64,000 nucleotides of DNA from Limnochorda pilosa. GTDB taxonomy: Bacteria > Bacillota > Limnochordia > Limnochordales > Limnochordaceae. The notes beneath the pieces are model-generated. The model ran no database searches. It was not told where the DNA came from and saw nothing but the letters and a program-made list of their open reading frames with translations. Where the stretch lies: contig NZ_AP014924.1 in NCBI RefSeq assembly GCF_001544015.1, positions 310,001-374,000 on the forward strand, read 5' to 3'. The position numbers and the translations under genes are program-made. Positions 34,722-43,751 of this stretch are shown in pieces (position 1 is the stretch's first letter; each line of letters starts with the position of its first letter).

Positions 34722-35528
34722 TTGTCCACCGCCACCGCGGTGCTCTGCGATCGTATCGCCTGCCGTTTCCCCACGTCGTTGGGTGAAAGCTACACAGCGA
34801 TCAAGAACGTGAGCCTGGTCGTGGACGAGGGGCGGTTCGTCACCCTGGTGGGGCCCACCGGGTGCGGCAAGTCGACGCTGCTCAACGCCGTCGCCGGGTT
34901 GCTCTCGCCCTCCGAGGGGACGATCGAGATCTTCGGCCAGCCGTTGAAAGGCCTGAACCGGGATGCGGCCTACCTTTTCCAGCAGGACGGCCTGCTGCCC
35001 TGGAAGACGGCCCTGGAGAACGTGGCCCTCGGCCTCCTCTTCCTGGGCTTGCAGCGCCGCGAAGCCTTGACTGAGGCGGCCCACTGGCTGCACACGGTGG
35101 GGCTCGCCGGCTTCGAGGACCGGTACCCCCACCAGCTCTCGGGCGGCATGCGGAAACGGGTGGCGATAGCCCAGTGCTGGGCGGTGAACCCCAGGATCCT
35201 GCTGATGGATGAGCCCTTCAGCGCGCTCGACGTCCAGACCCGCCAGCTCATGGAGACCGAACTGCTCAGCCTCTGGGCCGGGTCGGAGAAGACGGTCCTC
35301 TTCGTCACCCACGACCTGGACGAGGCGATCGCGCTGGCCGACGAGGTGCTGGTCCTCTCCGCCGGGCCGGCCGCGAGGGTGATCGGATCGTACACGGTGG
35401 ACCTCCCGCGGCCCAGAAACGTGGCCGAGATCCGCCTGGAGCCCCGATTCGTGGAGATCTACCGTGATATCTGGGAGCAACTGCGGGGGGAGGTGGTCCG
35501 GGCCCATGGCCGCGAGCGTGGAGCTTGA
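34722..35528 (+). CDS. ABC transporter ATPase (NrtD/SsuB/TauB type)
   Basis: A 268-residue ATPase of the nitrate/sulfonate/taurine uptake family. Walker A GPTGCGKSTLLNAVAGLLS, Q loop region LFQQDGLLPWKTALENVALGL (the LLPW pattern is typical of this family), signature LSGGMRKRVAIAQ, Walker B LLMDEPFSALD and H-loop VTHDLDEAIALAD. TTG 34722 with GGAGGGG five bases upstream is the start. It overlaps the permease gene by 23 bases. First gene of a three-gene importer in which the binding protein comes last. Confidence 0.9.
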   Translation: MSTATAVLCDRIACRFPTSLGESYTAIKNVSLVVDEGRFVTLVGPTGCGKSTLLNAVAGLLSPSEGTIEIFGQPLKGLNRDAAYLFQQDGLLPWKTALENVALGLLFLGLQRREALTEAAHWLHTVGLAGFEDRYPHQLSGGMRKRVAIAQCWAVNPRILLMDEPFSALDVQTRQLMETELLSLWAGSEKTVLFVTHDLDEAIALADEVLVLSAGPAARVIGSYTVDLPRPRNVAEIRLEPRFVEIYRDIWEQLRGEVVRAHGRERGA

Positions 35529-36342
35529 GAGGGAGCGATCCGTGACCCTGCCCGGCTGGAGACGGCGCCTGACGCTCCTGACCCTCCAGGCCTCGGTGGG
35601 CGTGGTCGCGCTGGGCACCTGGGAACTCCTGAGCATTCGGGGGATTCTCGATCCGTTCTTCTTCAGCCAGCCCAGCGCCATTGCCGGGCGCACCGCACGC
35701 TGGATCGCTGAGGGGTACCTGTGGCCGCACCTGTGGGTCACGCTGGTGGAGACGGTCCTCTCCTTCCTCATCGGCTCGGCCGGGGGCGTCGCGGTGGGCC
35801 TGGCGCTCGCGCGGGTCCCCTGGCTCGCGGCCGCCTTCGACCCCTACATCCGCATGCTGAACGCCCTCCCGCGGGTGGTGCTGGCGCCGATCTTCCTCCT
35901 GTGGTTCGGCCTGGGCATCGCCTCCAAGGTGGCCCTGGGGGTGACGCTCGTCTTCTTCATCGTCTTCTTCAACACGTACCACGGCGTGCGGGAGGTGGAT
36001 CCGGTGATCCTCAACAACGCCCGCATGCTGAAGGCGTCTGAGCGGCAACTGCTGCGCCACGTCTTCCTACCCAGTGCGATGAGCTGGATCCTGTCGAGCC
36101 TGCACACCAGCGTGGGCTTCGCCATCGTGGGGGCGGTGATCGGCGAGTACCTCGCCTCGGCCCGGGGGATCGGCTACGTGATCGCCCAGGCGGAGGGTGT
36201 GTTCGATTCCACGGGCATCTTCGCGGGGATGACCGTGCTGGCCGTAGTGGTCCTGGGCATCGACTTCGCCATCCACGCCCTGGAACGCCGCCTGCTGAGG
36301 TGGCAACCTCGGGCTTCGGAGTCGGGGTCGTCGCCCTTGTAA
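35506..36342 (+). CDS. ABC transporter permease (NrtB/SsuC/TauC type)
   Basis: A 278-residue permease with six helices. It contains the family motif region LNALPRVVLAPIFLLWFGLGIASKVALG and the EAA loop NNARMLKASERQLLRHVFLPSAMSWILSSL, as in SsuC. ATG 35506 follows GGGGGGAGGTGG and overlaps the ATPase gene. The binding protein follows after 46 bases. Confidence 0.9.
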   Translation: MAASVELERERSVTLPGWRRRLTLLTLQASVGVVALGTWELLSIRGILDPFFFSQPSAIAGRTARWIAEGYLWPHLWVTLVETVLSFLIGSAGGVAVGLALARVPWLAAAFDPYIRMLNALPRVVLAPIFLLWFGLGIASKVALGVTLVFFIVFFNTYHGVREVDPVILNNARMLKASERQLLRHVFLPSAMSWILSSLHTSVGFAIVGAVIGEYLASARGIGYVIAQAEGVFDSTGIFAGMTVLAVVVLGIDFAIHALERRLLRWQPRASESGSSPL

Positions 36343-36388
36343 CGGTCTCGTCCCCATCGATTCCAACTCGGAAGGAGGCATGCACGAA

Positions 36389-37423
36389 ATGAAAGGTCGT
36401 GCTCGCAGTATTCGCAGTGGAAGGCTGGCCGGATGGGGTGCCGCGCTCGTGCTGGCCCTGGTTGTGAGCTTCGCGGCTGTCTCGGACGTCCAGGCCGCGG
36501 GCAGCCGGGTGGTCCTGGCGGTGGGAGGCGCCGAGTGCCTCTGCTACCTGCCCACGGTGCTGGCGCACCAGCTCGGGTTTTTCGCCGACGAGGGCGTGGA
36601 CGTGGAGCTCCAGAACCTGAAGGGCGGATCCAAGGCCCTGGAGGCCCTGGTCGGCGGGAGCGCCGACGTGGTCTCCGGCTACTACGACCATACCATCACC
36701 ATGCAGGCGAAGGGGCGGCGGCTGGTCTCGTTCGTCGCCTTCGACCAGTACCCTGGGCTGGTCCTGGTGGTGTCCCCGCACGCCGCGGAGCGTATCCGGG
36801 CGGTGCGCGACCTCGAGGGCGCGGTGGTGGGCGTGACCGCGCCCGGCTCGTCGACGCACACGTTCCTGAACTTCCTGCTGGCTCAGGACGGCCTCTCGGG
36901 AACCGACGTGAGTGTGGTGGGCATCGGTCTGGCAGCAACGGCCATCGCGGCCGTCGAGCGGGGGCGCGTGGATGCGGCCGTCATGCTCGACCCCGCGGTG
37001 ACCCTCCTGCAGCGGAAGGGCGGGATCCGCATCCTCTCAGACACCCGTTCCGAGGCCGACACGGTGGCCGTGTACGGCGGGCCTTACCCGGCAGGGGTCC
37101 TCTACACCACGCCCGAGTGGCTGAAGGCCAACGGGCAGACGGCTCGGGCCATGGCCCGGGCGATGGTGCGCGTGCTGGCGTGGATCCAGGACCACTCCGC
37201 CGAGGAGATCATGGCGCGCATGCCGCGGGAGTTCTACGAGAACGACCCGGACCTGTACCTGGCGGCGCTGAAGAACAGCCTGCCCATGTACTCCCCCGAC
37301 GGGGTGATGGATGCCCGCGGCCCGCAGAATGCCCTGAAGACGCTGGCCCTCTCGGACCCGGCGGTGGCTCAGGCTGCGATCCGGCTCGAAGCCACGTACA
37401 CCAACGATTTCATCACCCCCTGA
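36389..37423 (+). CDS. NMT1/SsuA-type substrate-binding protein
   Basis: A 344-residue exported binding protein. Signal peptide (LAGWGAALVLALVVSFAAVSDVQAAG). The mature protein starts VVLAVGGAECLCYLPTVLAHQLGFFADEGVDVEL, as in SsuA/TauA/ThiY proteins, with GGSADVVSGYYDHTITM forming the ligand pocket. ATG 36389 is nine bases after AAGGAGG; ATG 36380 is too close to it. Works with the ATPase and permease upstream. Candidate ligands are sulfonates, nitrate, pyrimidine precursors or aromatic acids. Confidence 0.88.
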   Translation: MKGRARSIRSGRLAGWGAALVLALVVSFAAVSDVQAAGSRVVLAVGGAECLCYLPTVLAHQLGFFADEGVDVELQNLKGGSKALEALVGGSADVVSGYYDHTITMQAKGRRLVSFVAFDQYPGLVLVVSPHAAERIRAVRDLEGAVVGVTAPGSSTHTFLNFLLAQDGLSGTDVSVVGIGLAATAIAAVERGRVDAAVMLDPAVTLLQRKGGIRILSDTRSEADTVAVYGGPYPAGVLYTTPEWLKANGQTARAMARAMVRVLAWIQDHSAEEIMARMPREFYENDPDLYLAALKNSLPMYSPDGVMDARGPQNALKTLALSDPAVAQAAIRLEATYTNDFITP

Positions 37424-37439
37424 GACGCAGAGGCGACGT

Positions 37440-37471
37440 GGGACACGCGAAGGGTTGCCTCCGCGTGTCCC
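37440..37471 (+). terminator. Hairpin terminator after the SsuA-like gene
   Basis: Perfect 10-bp stem GGGACACGCG/CGCGTGTCCC, 12-base loop, 17 bases after the stop of the binding-protein gene. The following sequence is pyrimidine-rich (AACCCTTCCTTACCTT) but not a pure T tract. Confidence 0.6.
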
Positions 37472-37638
37472 AACCCTTCCTTACCTTACCTTCCTCCCTC
37501 ATGGCGACCGGCCGTCAGGGTGACGGGCCGCCCCTGCTCCGCTGGCGGGCAAGCAGGTGCGGGAGCCGTTCCGCCGAATCATCTGGCTCAACATCCCCAT
37601 CTCACGGGCTACGGTGGCCCGCAAAGGAGCGAACCGAA

Positions 37639-38490
37639 TTGCCGCACCTTCCCTGGAAGCTTGGCAGCCCCAGTCGTCTCAGCCGCGCCGGGCGCCTCCC
37701 CGTCGTGACCCTCGTGCTCCTGGTGGTGCTTGGCCCGATCCTCCACGCCTTAGCCGGAGCCGCAGGGCAGGAGACGATCCGCGTGGGCGTCACGGCCGGG
37801 CCGCACGAGGAGGTCATGGAGGTCGTCCGCGACATCCTTGCCGAGCAGGGCGTCCGGGTGGAGATCATCACCTTCTCGGACTACGTCACGCCCAACCTGG
37901 TGCTGGCCGAAGGCGACCTGGACGCCAACAGCTTCCAGCACCTGCCTTACCTGGAGCGCTTCGCGACGGACCACGGCCTGAAGCTCACCGCCATTGCTCC
38001 CACGCTCAACTTCCCCATGGGGCTCTACTCCCGGCGCATCCAGCAGCCGGACGAGCTCAAGATGGGGGACTCGGTGGCGATCCCCAACGACCCCACCAAC
38101 GGTGGACGGGCGCTCCTCCTCCTGCAGGACGCAGGCCTCATCGAGCTGGCTCCCGGGGTGGACCTGGCCGCCACACCGCTGGACGTGGTGGGCAACCCCA
38201 AGCGGCTGCGGATCCTGGAGCTGGACGCGGCGCAGCTCCCCCGATCCCTGGAGGACGTTGCCCTGGCCGCGATCAACACCAACTACGCGATCGAGGCCGG
38301 TCTCAACCCGGTACGGGATGCGATCCACCTCGAGGGCGCCCAGTCCCGTTTCATCAACGTGATCGCGGTCCGCACCGAGGAGAAGGACCGGCCCATCTTC
38401 CAGAAGCTCATCGCCGCCTACCATTCGGAGCGGGTCCGCCGTTTTGTCGAGGAGCGGTTCGAGGGCTCCGTCATTCCTGGTTGGGAGTGA
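37639..38490 (+). CDS. metQ: MetQ/NlpA-family substrate-binding protein
   Basis: A 283-residue binding protein of the NlpA/MetQ family, which delivers methionine to the MetNI transporter. TTG 37639 is preferred because AAAGGAG lies seven bases upstream. The leader has a hydrophobic core VTLVLLVVLGPILHALAGAA without a lipobox Cys. Family markers are IRVGVTAGPHEEVMEVV, DYVTPNLVLAEGDLDANSFQHLPYL, and NTNYAIEAGLNP, carrying the ligand-binding Asn residues. No metN or metI gene adjoins it, and the importer just upstream belongs to another class. Confidence 0.88.
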   Translation: MPHLPWKLGSPSRLSRAGRLPVVTLVLLVVLGPILHALAGAAGQETIRVGVTAGPHEEVMEVVRDILAEQGVRVEIITFSDYVTPNLVLAEGDLDANSFQHLPYLERFATDHGLKLTAIAPTLNFPMGLYSRRIQQPDELKMGDSVAIPNDPTNGGRALLLLQDAGLIELAPGVDLAATPLDVVGNPKRLRILELDAAQLPRSLEDVALAAINTNYAIEAGLNPVRDAIHLEGAQSRFINVIAVRTEEKDRPIFQKLIAAYHSERVRRFVEERFEGSVIPGWE

Positions 38491-38602
38491 GGGCTGGATG
38501 GGGGCCGTTAAAGCGGGTCGCGTCGCCCACGTCACTGACGCGACGATCAGGTAACGAGGAAAGGCATCGTGGTATACTCGTGGCGGTAGGGAGGTGCGGT
38601 GC

Positions 38603-38722
38603 ATGGCCATGAAGGGCGTTCAGTTTGTGGTTGATCATGAAGGCCGTAAGCAGGCCGAACGTGGGCCACGTCCAGCGGGACGGGGTCCCGCCATCGCCGT
38701 CAAGGTCGGACTAGATCGATAG
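38603..38722 (+). pseudogene. Phd-like antitoxin stump
   Basis: ATG 38603 with GGGAGG upstream and an extended -10 element (TGG-TATACT, at 38570-38578) reads MAMKGVQFVVDHEGRKQA, which matches the N-terminus of small antitoxin-type proteins (KGVQFVVDEEGRKTAV in relatives), and then goes out of frame into a Pro/Gly/Arg-rich tail ending at 38722. No toxin gene follows. It is probably the remains of a toxin-antitoxin or orphan Phd-like gene. Confidence 0.45.
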
Positions 38723-38969
38723 TACGGCGGTCGCGATCCGGCGCGCCTCCGCTCCTACACGCCTTCTGGCGCGGGCCTCCGTCGTCCACCATGCAAGGCG
38801 ACGGGAGCCTCTACCCAAGCCGAGCGGTGCTGGACGCGCCCGGGGCCGCCACGCATGCCCGGTTGGGGGTGGGGCTTGCTTGGAAGGAGTTGCATCTGCG
38901 GGTCGCGAAGTTCCTCCGGCGAGGAAAGCTGCTGGGGTCGCTCCCAGCGCAGCCTGAGGAGGTGCGTGC

Positions 38970-40073
38970 GTGGCTCGCGGCGTCAAGGTGACCCCCCCAG
39001 AGCGGCAGCGACCGAACCCGCTCAGCGAGCCGTCCGACGCACGTTCCGAAGCGTCTGCGGCGCCTGCCCAAACCACTGCACCGCGCCTAGCAGCCACCGC
39101 CGTGGACATCGACCTGCCTGAGCCCTTTTCGGCGGAGCGCACGCTGGCCTTTCTCCAGCGCTCTTCCCTGGGCGTGCCGTACTCGTTCGGTCCCCACGGG
39201 GCCCGCCGGGCGGTGCACCTGGACGGGCACCTCTATGGACTCGACTTCCGATTCCAAGGCCGCTGCCTGCGGGTCTCCCTCCTGGCGGCCCAGACGGACG
39301 GGGCACCCCACCGTGACCCCCAGCACGACCCCCACCGGGCGCCTGCTCCTGGCGCGGCCCGACCCGGGACGGCCCGCCGCGGCCTGACCCCGCCTGACGC
39401 GGAGCGCCTGAGGAGCCTCGCCCGGCACCTCTGGGGTCTGGACGACGACCTGGAGGACGGTTACCGTGTCCTCGGGGAGGACCCGCGGATGGCCTCGCTC
39501 CTCGCAGCCCACCGGGGACTCAGCATGACCCGCACCCCGGACCCCTACGAGGCGCTGCTCACGGTGGTCATCGGGCAGCAGGTGAGCGTCCGCGCCGCCA
39601 GCGCCGTGCGGCGGAGGTTGCTGGCCGAGCTGGGCGACGCGATCGAGTGGGAGGGCGAGCCCGTCGCCGCCTACCCCACGCCCGAGCGCATCCTGGAGGC
39701 CAGGCCGGAGCGGCTTCAGACCGTCGGTCTCAGCCGCCAGAAGGCCCGCTACGTGCTGGAGATCGCGGTTAGGGCCGCGGCGGGTGAGCTCGAACCCCAA
39801 CGGTTCGCAGGGCTGGATGATCAGGAGGCCCTGGAGCGGCTGATGGAGATCCCCGGCGTGGGCCGATGGACCGCGGAGAACGTCCTCATCCGGGGACTGG
39901 GGCGCCGGGACGTGCTGCCGGCCGCGGACCTGGGGATCCTGGTGGCCGTCCAGCGGCTGATGGGCTGGGAGCACCGCCCCACCGAGGCCGAGGTGCGGGC
40001 GCTGGGGGTACGGTGGCAAGGGTACCGGAGCCACGCCGCGCTCTACCTTTGGGCGCTGCTCGGCGGAACGTAG
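38970..40073 (+). CDS. DNA-3-methyladenine glycosylase II (AlkA-like)
   Basis: A 367-residue HhH-GPD DNA glycosylase that excises alkylated bases. After an N-terminal AlkA-type beta domain (PYSFGPHGARRAVHLDGH), the helical core has DPYEALLTVVIGQQVSVRAAS, the helix-hairpin-helix LMEIPGVGRWTAENVLIRGLG and the catalytic Asp in LPAADLGILVAVQ. GTG 38970 follows GAGGAGG by seven bases. It lacks the N-terminal Ada methyltransferase domain found in some relatives. No other repair gene adjoins it. Confidence 0.88.
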   Translation: MARGVKVTPPERQRPNPLSEPSDARSEASAAPAQTTAPRLAATAVDIDLPEPFSAERTLAFLQRSSLGVPYSFGPHGARRAVHLDGHLYGLDFRFQGRCLRVSLLAAQTDGAPHRDPQHDPHRAPAPGAARPGTARRGLTPPDAERLRSLARHLWGLDDDLEDGYRVLGEDPRMASLLAAHRGLSMTRTPDPYEALLTVVIGQQVSVRAASAVRRRLLAELGDAIEWEGEPVAAYPTPERILEARPERLQTVGLSRQKARYVLEIAVRAAAGELEPQRFAGLDDQEALERLMEIPGVGRWTAENVLIRGLGRRDVLPAADLGILVAVQRLMGWEHRPTEAEVRALGVRWQGYRSHAALYLWALLGGT

Positions 40074-40150
40074 CCGTGTTTAAGCCAGCCTGGCCACACC
40101 CGATGTGATGAAGAACCCAAGATGATGAAGATGCGATAGGAGGCTTCTCC

Positions 40151-40321
40151 GTGAGCCGTTCGCCGCAGGCGGTTGACGTGCACGTGCACCTGCCCACCAC
40201 CGAGTGGCTCCACGGTTGCCTCGGGCCGTACCTGGAGTCCGTGCGCCGCTTCTTCGGGGCCGAGCTGACGCCCCGGAGCGTGGACGAGATGGCCGAGACC
40301 TACCGGGCGGCCATGCCGTAG
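40151..40321 (+). pseudogene. Amidohydrolase N-terminal stump
   Basis: GTG 40151, with AGGAGG seven bases upstream, reads a 56-residue peptide with the metal-binding start of amidohydrolase-2 enzymes, VDVHVHLPTTEWLHGCLGPYL, then FFGAELTPRSVDEMAETYRAAMP and an amber stop. A complete enzyme would be about 280 residues. The following 110 bases show no continuation in any frame that I can recognise, so the gene is truncated rather than merely interrupted. Confidence 0.5.
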
Positions 40322-40435
40322 ACGGGCGCCATGCGGCCCCGCTCTTCGGGGTGTTCCCGCACGTGGGTGACGGCCGCCAGTCCCGTGCCAAGCCAAGGGC
40401 ACGCTGCTGGTGGGGAGGCAGCTCTACTCGCGCCA

Positions 40436-40464
40436 TTGACACGGGGCAAGCACGCCCGTAATCT
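40436..40464 (+). promoter_or_regulatory. Sigma-70-type promoter for aroA
   Basis: TTGACA at 40436-40441, 17-base spacer, TAATCT at 40459-40464, ending 83 bases before the aroA start. The -35 box is perfect; the -10 box is weak. Confidence 0.5.
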
Positions 40465-40546
40465 TGACTCACCGATCCGATCGCCAAGGCAGGAAGCACG
40501 TTGATGGGAGAGACGAGTCCCGGAGTCCACTCCCGAGAAGAGGTTG

Positions 40547-41887
40547 ATGGCGTTGTCTCGTCCGAGAGATGGACATTCCCCCTGGGCACCGGCGCGCCGT
40601 TCGGCCATCACCCTCAGTCCACCCGCTCACCCCATCCACGCGGAGCTGACCGTGCCCGGATCCAAGAGCTTCGCGAACCGGGCGTTGATCCTGGCCGCCC
40701 AGGCTGAGGGGACGTCGCAACTCGGGGGCTTTCTCCGCAGCGACGACACCTACTGGTGCCTGGATGCCCTCCGCCGCCTGGGGGTACGCGCCGAGGTGGA
40801 GGGCGAAACGGTCACCGTCGAGGGCTGCGGTGGGCGTTGGCCCGTGGCGCGCGGCAGCCTTTTCGCGGGCTCAGCCGGTACCGTGGCCCGCTTCCTGCCA
40901 GGTGCCCTGGCGGCGGCCCCCGGGGGGGAGTGGGTGCTGGATGGAAGTGACCAGCTCCGGTCCAGGCCCCTGGAGCCCCTGGTGCAGGCTCTGCGCACCC
41001 TTGGCGGGCACGTCGAAGCCGTCGAGGGCGGGGGGCTACCCCTTCGGGTGTGGGGCGGTGGGCTCCGGGGCGGGCGGGTGAGCATCTCGGGCAAGGTGTC
41101 CAGCCAGTTCTTGAGCGGGCTCCTGCTGGCCGCGCCCAAGGCGGACGCATCGGTGACGGTGGAGGTGGAGGACGACCTGGTGCAGCCCGCCTACGTGGGA
41201 ATCACCCTGGCGGTGATGCGCCGGTTCGGGGCCCGGGTGGAGCACGACGCTGGCTTCCGCCGGATCGAAGTGCATCCGGGGCCCTACCGGGCCGCGGACC
41301 ACGTGCTCGAAGCCGATGCCTCCACCGCCTCCTACTTCCTGGCCCTGGCCGCCGCCTCCGGGGGCCGGGTGCGGGTGACGAACGTGGGCGCCGCTTCCCT
41401 CCAGCCCGACGCTCGCTTCGTGGACGTGCTTGAAGCCATGGGCGCCCGGGTGATCCGGGGCGACGCCTTCCTGGAGGTGGCGGGAAGCGGCCACCTGCGG
41501 GGCGGGCTCACGGTGGACATGAAGCCCATGAGCGACCAGGCCCTCACGGTGGGCGTGCTCGCCGCCCTGGCCGACGGTCCTGTGACGGTGACGGGTGTGG
41601 CCCACATTCGCCAGCACGAGTCCGACCGCATCGCCGTCCTGGCCGCCAACCTGGGCGCCCTGGGGATCCGTGCCGAGGAGCACCCCGACGGGTTCACCGT
41701 CCACCCCGGCGAGCCCCGCCCGGGCACCGTCGATCCCCACGACGACCACCGGGTCGCGATGGCTTTCGCCCTGCTGGCCGCGCGGGTGCCGGGCGTGCGC
41801 ATCCTCGGTCCTGGTTGTGTATCCAAGACCTACCCGGGGTTCTTCGAGAAACTGGGCCGGTTGGGGGTGGGCGTGCAGTCCGAGTAA
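40547..41887 (+). CDS. aroA: 3-phosphoshikimate 1-carboxyvinyltransferase (EPSP synthase)
   Basis: A 446-residue shikimate-pathway enzyme transferring enolpyruvate from PEP to shikimate-3-phosphate. Motifs: ELTVPGSKSFANRALILAA (phosphate-binding Lys-Ser), FAGSAGTVARFLPGAL in place of the usual L-G-N-A/S-G-T-x-x-R, SSQFLSGLLLAAP, EADASTASYFLA with the catalytic Asp, and KPMSDQALTVGVLAALADGPV and HDDHRVAMAFALLA. ATG 40547 follows AGAAGAGG closely. An N-terminal extension of about 25 residues precedes the first strand, and a later start cannot be excluded. No other aro gene is adjacent. Confidence 0.92.
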   Translation: MALSRPRDGHSPWAPARRSAITLSPPAHPIHAELTVPGSKSFANRALILAAQAEGTSQLGGFLRSDDTYWCLDALRRLGVRAEVEGETVTVEGCGGRWPVARGSLFAGSAGTVARFLPGALAAAPGGEWVLDGSDQLRSRPLEPLVQALRTLGGHVEAVEGGGLPLRVWGGGLRGGRVSISGKVSSQFLSGLLLAAPKADASVTVEVEDDLVQPAYVGITLAVMRRFGARVEHDAGFRRIEVHPGPYRAADHVLEADASTASYFLALAAASGGRVRVTNVGAASLQPDARFVDVLEAMGARVIRGDAFLEVAGSGHLRGGLTVDMKPMSDQALTVGVLAALADGPVTVTGVAHIRQHESDRIAVLAANLGALGIRAEEHPDGFTVHPGEPRPGTVDPHDDHRVAMAFALLAARVPGVRILGPGCVSKTYPGFFEKLGRLGVGVQSE

Positions 41888-42183
41888 TGGGGCGAAAACG
41901 GGTCAGGCGTGGGAGGTCGCCGAGGTACTGGCGAAGCAGCGCCAGGTCTGCCTTCACGGCGACCCGGGGCCCGTGGCCGCGCAGGCGGATGATCCCCTGC
42001 CTCACGGGGCCGACGCACTGGCGACGAGTCTGGGGTGAGCCGAACGCACGGCGTGCTGCACTCGACTCTCAGGAACCGGAACCCTCAGGAAGGATCCCCT
42101 CCCTTCCCGGGGAACTCTTCCCACGGATCGTCGCAGGACGCACGCCAGCGGTGCCGCCCTGCGAGACACGGGGAGGGAGCACC

Positions 42184-42930
42184 GTGGCTTGGAAGCTGCC
42201 TTGGGGGGTGGGGGTACGCCGGATGCCGCTGCCTGCGGTGCCCCGTACGATGTCGCCTGAGGGCTCCTTGGAGAGGGCACCGTTCCCGATAGGGGACGAC
42301 CTGCCGGCCTCCCTGGGTTTGGCTGGCGTGGTGGACGTGGAGACCACCGGGCTCAGCCCACGACGCGACGAGATCGTGGAGCTCGCCCTCATTCTTTTCG
42401 CCTTCGACCGGGCGACGGGACACATCCAGGGCGTGGTGGACGAGTACTCCGGCCTGCGCGAGCCCTCGGTGCCCATCTCGGCCGGGGCCTCGAAGGTGAA
42501 CGGCATCACCTGGGAGATGGTGCGCGGCCGGCGGCTGGACGAGCCCCGGGTGGAGCAGATGCTCCGGCGGGCCGAGTTCCTGGTGGCCCACAACGCCCCC
42601 TTCGACCGCAGCTTCCTCACCCGTCTCTTCCCCCTGGCGGGCGAGAAGCTGTGGGCCTGTTCCATGCGGAGCGTGGACTGGCGGGGCCTCGGTTTCGATT
42701 CGGCCGCCCTCCAGAGCCTGCTGCGGCACCACGGTATCATGGCCGAGCGGGCCCACCGGGGGCCCGAAGACGCGCACGCCACCCTGGCGCTCCTGAGCCG
42801 CGTCGGCCCCGACAATCGTCCCTACTTCTACTGGCTGCTACAGAGCTACCGGCCCCAGCCGAGCAGTCCCGGTCTCACCCGGCGCCGGCCCCGCTGGACC
42901 CGTCCTGGGCACCCCGAGCACTCGTTGTGA
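42184..42930 (+). CDS. DEDDh 3'-5' exonuclease (DNA polymerase III epsilon-like)
   Basis: About 248 residues. The exonuclease fold has motif I VVDVETTGLSPRRDEIVELA, motif II VAHNAPFDRSFLTRLFP, and motif III HRGPEDAHATLALL (His and Asp of the DEDDh set). GTG 42184 with GGGAGGGAG upstream is preferred. A short basic, proline-rich tail follows. Such standalone proteins degrade or proofread DNA ends, or in some bacteria act on RNA. It lies 16 bases upstream of the metallo-beta-lactamase-fold gene. Confidence 0.85.
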   Translation: MAWKLPWGVGVRRMPLPAVPRTMSPEGSLERAPFPIGDDLPASLGLAGVVDVETTGLSPRRDEIVELALILFAFDRATGHIQGVVDEYSGLREPSVPISAGASKVNGITWEMVRGRRLDEPRVEQMLRRAEFLVAHNAPFDRSFLTRLFPLAGEKLWACSMRSVDWRGLGFDSAALQSLLRHHGIMAERAHRGPEDAHATLALLSRVGPDNRPYFYWLLQSYRPQPSSPGLTRRRPRWTRPGHPEHSL

Positions 42931-42946
42931 AGAGAGGGTGATATGC

Positions 42947-43693
42947 GTGCTGAACCCGGTGTGGCTTCTGGCCCTGGCTGCGGTGTTCGGACTGCTCCTC
43001 TCAGGCACCGGCGCGGCGCAAAGCCCCCTGACGTTCAAGACAGCCAAGGGACCGCTCGAGGTGACGCCCGTCGGCCACGGCTCCCTGATGTTCCGGTTCG
43101 ACGGGCTCACCATCCACGTGGACCCCTACGCCCGGGTGGCGGACTACTCGAAGCTGCCCCCGGCGGATCAGGTGTGGATCACCCATAACCATCCCGACCA
43201 CCACGACCCAACCGCCCTGGCCCGCGTTGCCACCGTCGAGACGCGCTTCTTTGCGGACCCTGATACCGCCAAGGCCCTCGCCGGCAGCGGCCGCGTGACC
43301 ACCCTCCGCAATGGCGACCGCCTGGACGTAGCCGAGAACCTCCGCCTGGAAGCCGTCCCCGCCTACAACCTGGTGCGCGGGCCCCGACCGGGCGCCCTCT
43401 TCCACCCCAAAGGCTGGGGGAACGGGTACGTCGCCGACTTCGCGGGTTTCCGCGTCTATATCGCCGGCGACACCGAGTGCATCCCCGAGATGGGCCGCCT
43501 CGGCCCCATCGACCTGGCCTTCCTCCCCATCAACCTACCCTACACCATGACACCCGAAGAGGCGGTAGGCTGCATCAAGGTGATCTCGCCCGCCGTGGTG
43601 ATCCCCTACCACCAGGGCGACGCAGACCCGAACACCGTGGCACAGCTGCTAGAAGGATCGGAGATCGAGGTGCGGGTGCTGGAGCTTCCGTGA
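42947..43693 (+). CDS. Exported metallo-beta-lactamase-fold hydrolase (UlaG-like)
   Basis: About 248 residues. A signal peptide (LLALAAVFGLLLSGTGAAQS) precedes a compact metallo-hydrolase domain: VTPVGHGSLMFRFDGLTIHVDPY, the metal motif ITHNHPDHHDPTALA (H-x-H-x-D-H), GYVADFAGFRVYIAGDTE and a C-terminal VVIPYHQGD for the last ligand. GTG 42947 is eight bases after AGAGGG. The order GH-x-S, HxHxDH and AGDTE is typical of UlaG/YtkL-like hydrolases of unknown substrate. The signal peptide is unusual for that group and suggests an extracytoplasmic role. Confidence 0.82.
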   Translation: MLNPVWLLALAAVFGLLLSGTGAAQSPLTFKTAKGPLEVTPVGHGSLMFRFDGLTIHVDPYARVADYSKLPPADQVWITHNHPDHHDPTALARVATVETRFFADPDTAKALAGSGRVTTLRNGDRLDVAENLRLEAVPAYNLVRGPRPGALFHPKGWGNGYVADFAGFRVYIAGDTECIPEMGRLGPIDLAFLPINLPYTMTPEEAVGCIKVISPAVVIPYHQGDADPNTVAQLLEGSEIEVRVLELP

Positions 43694-43751
43694 ATACCCG
43701 AACCAGGCGCGCATGTTGGGACTTGTGTGGGTTTGGGAGAGCGGGAGAGCC

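Noticed and set aside
33335-35771. Long minus-strand frame across the LysM and ABC ATPase region
   Set aside because: It crosses two genes that are clearly coding in other frames and has no recognisable domain.
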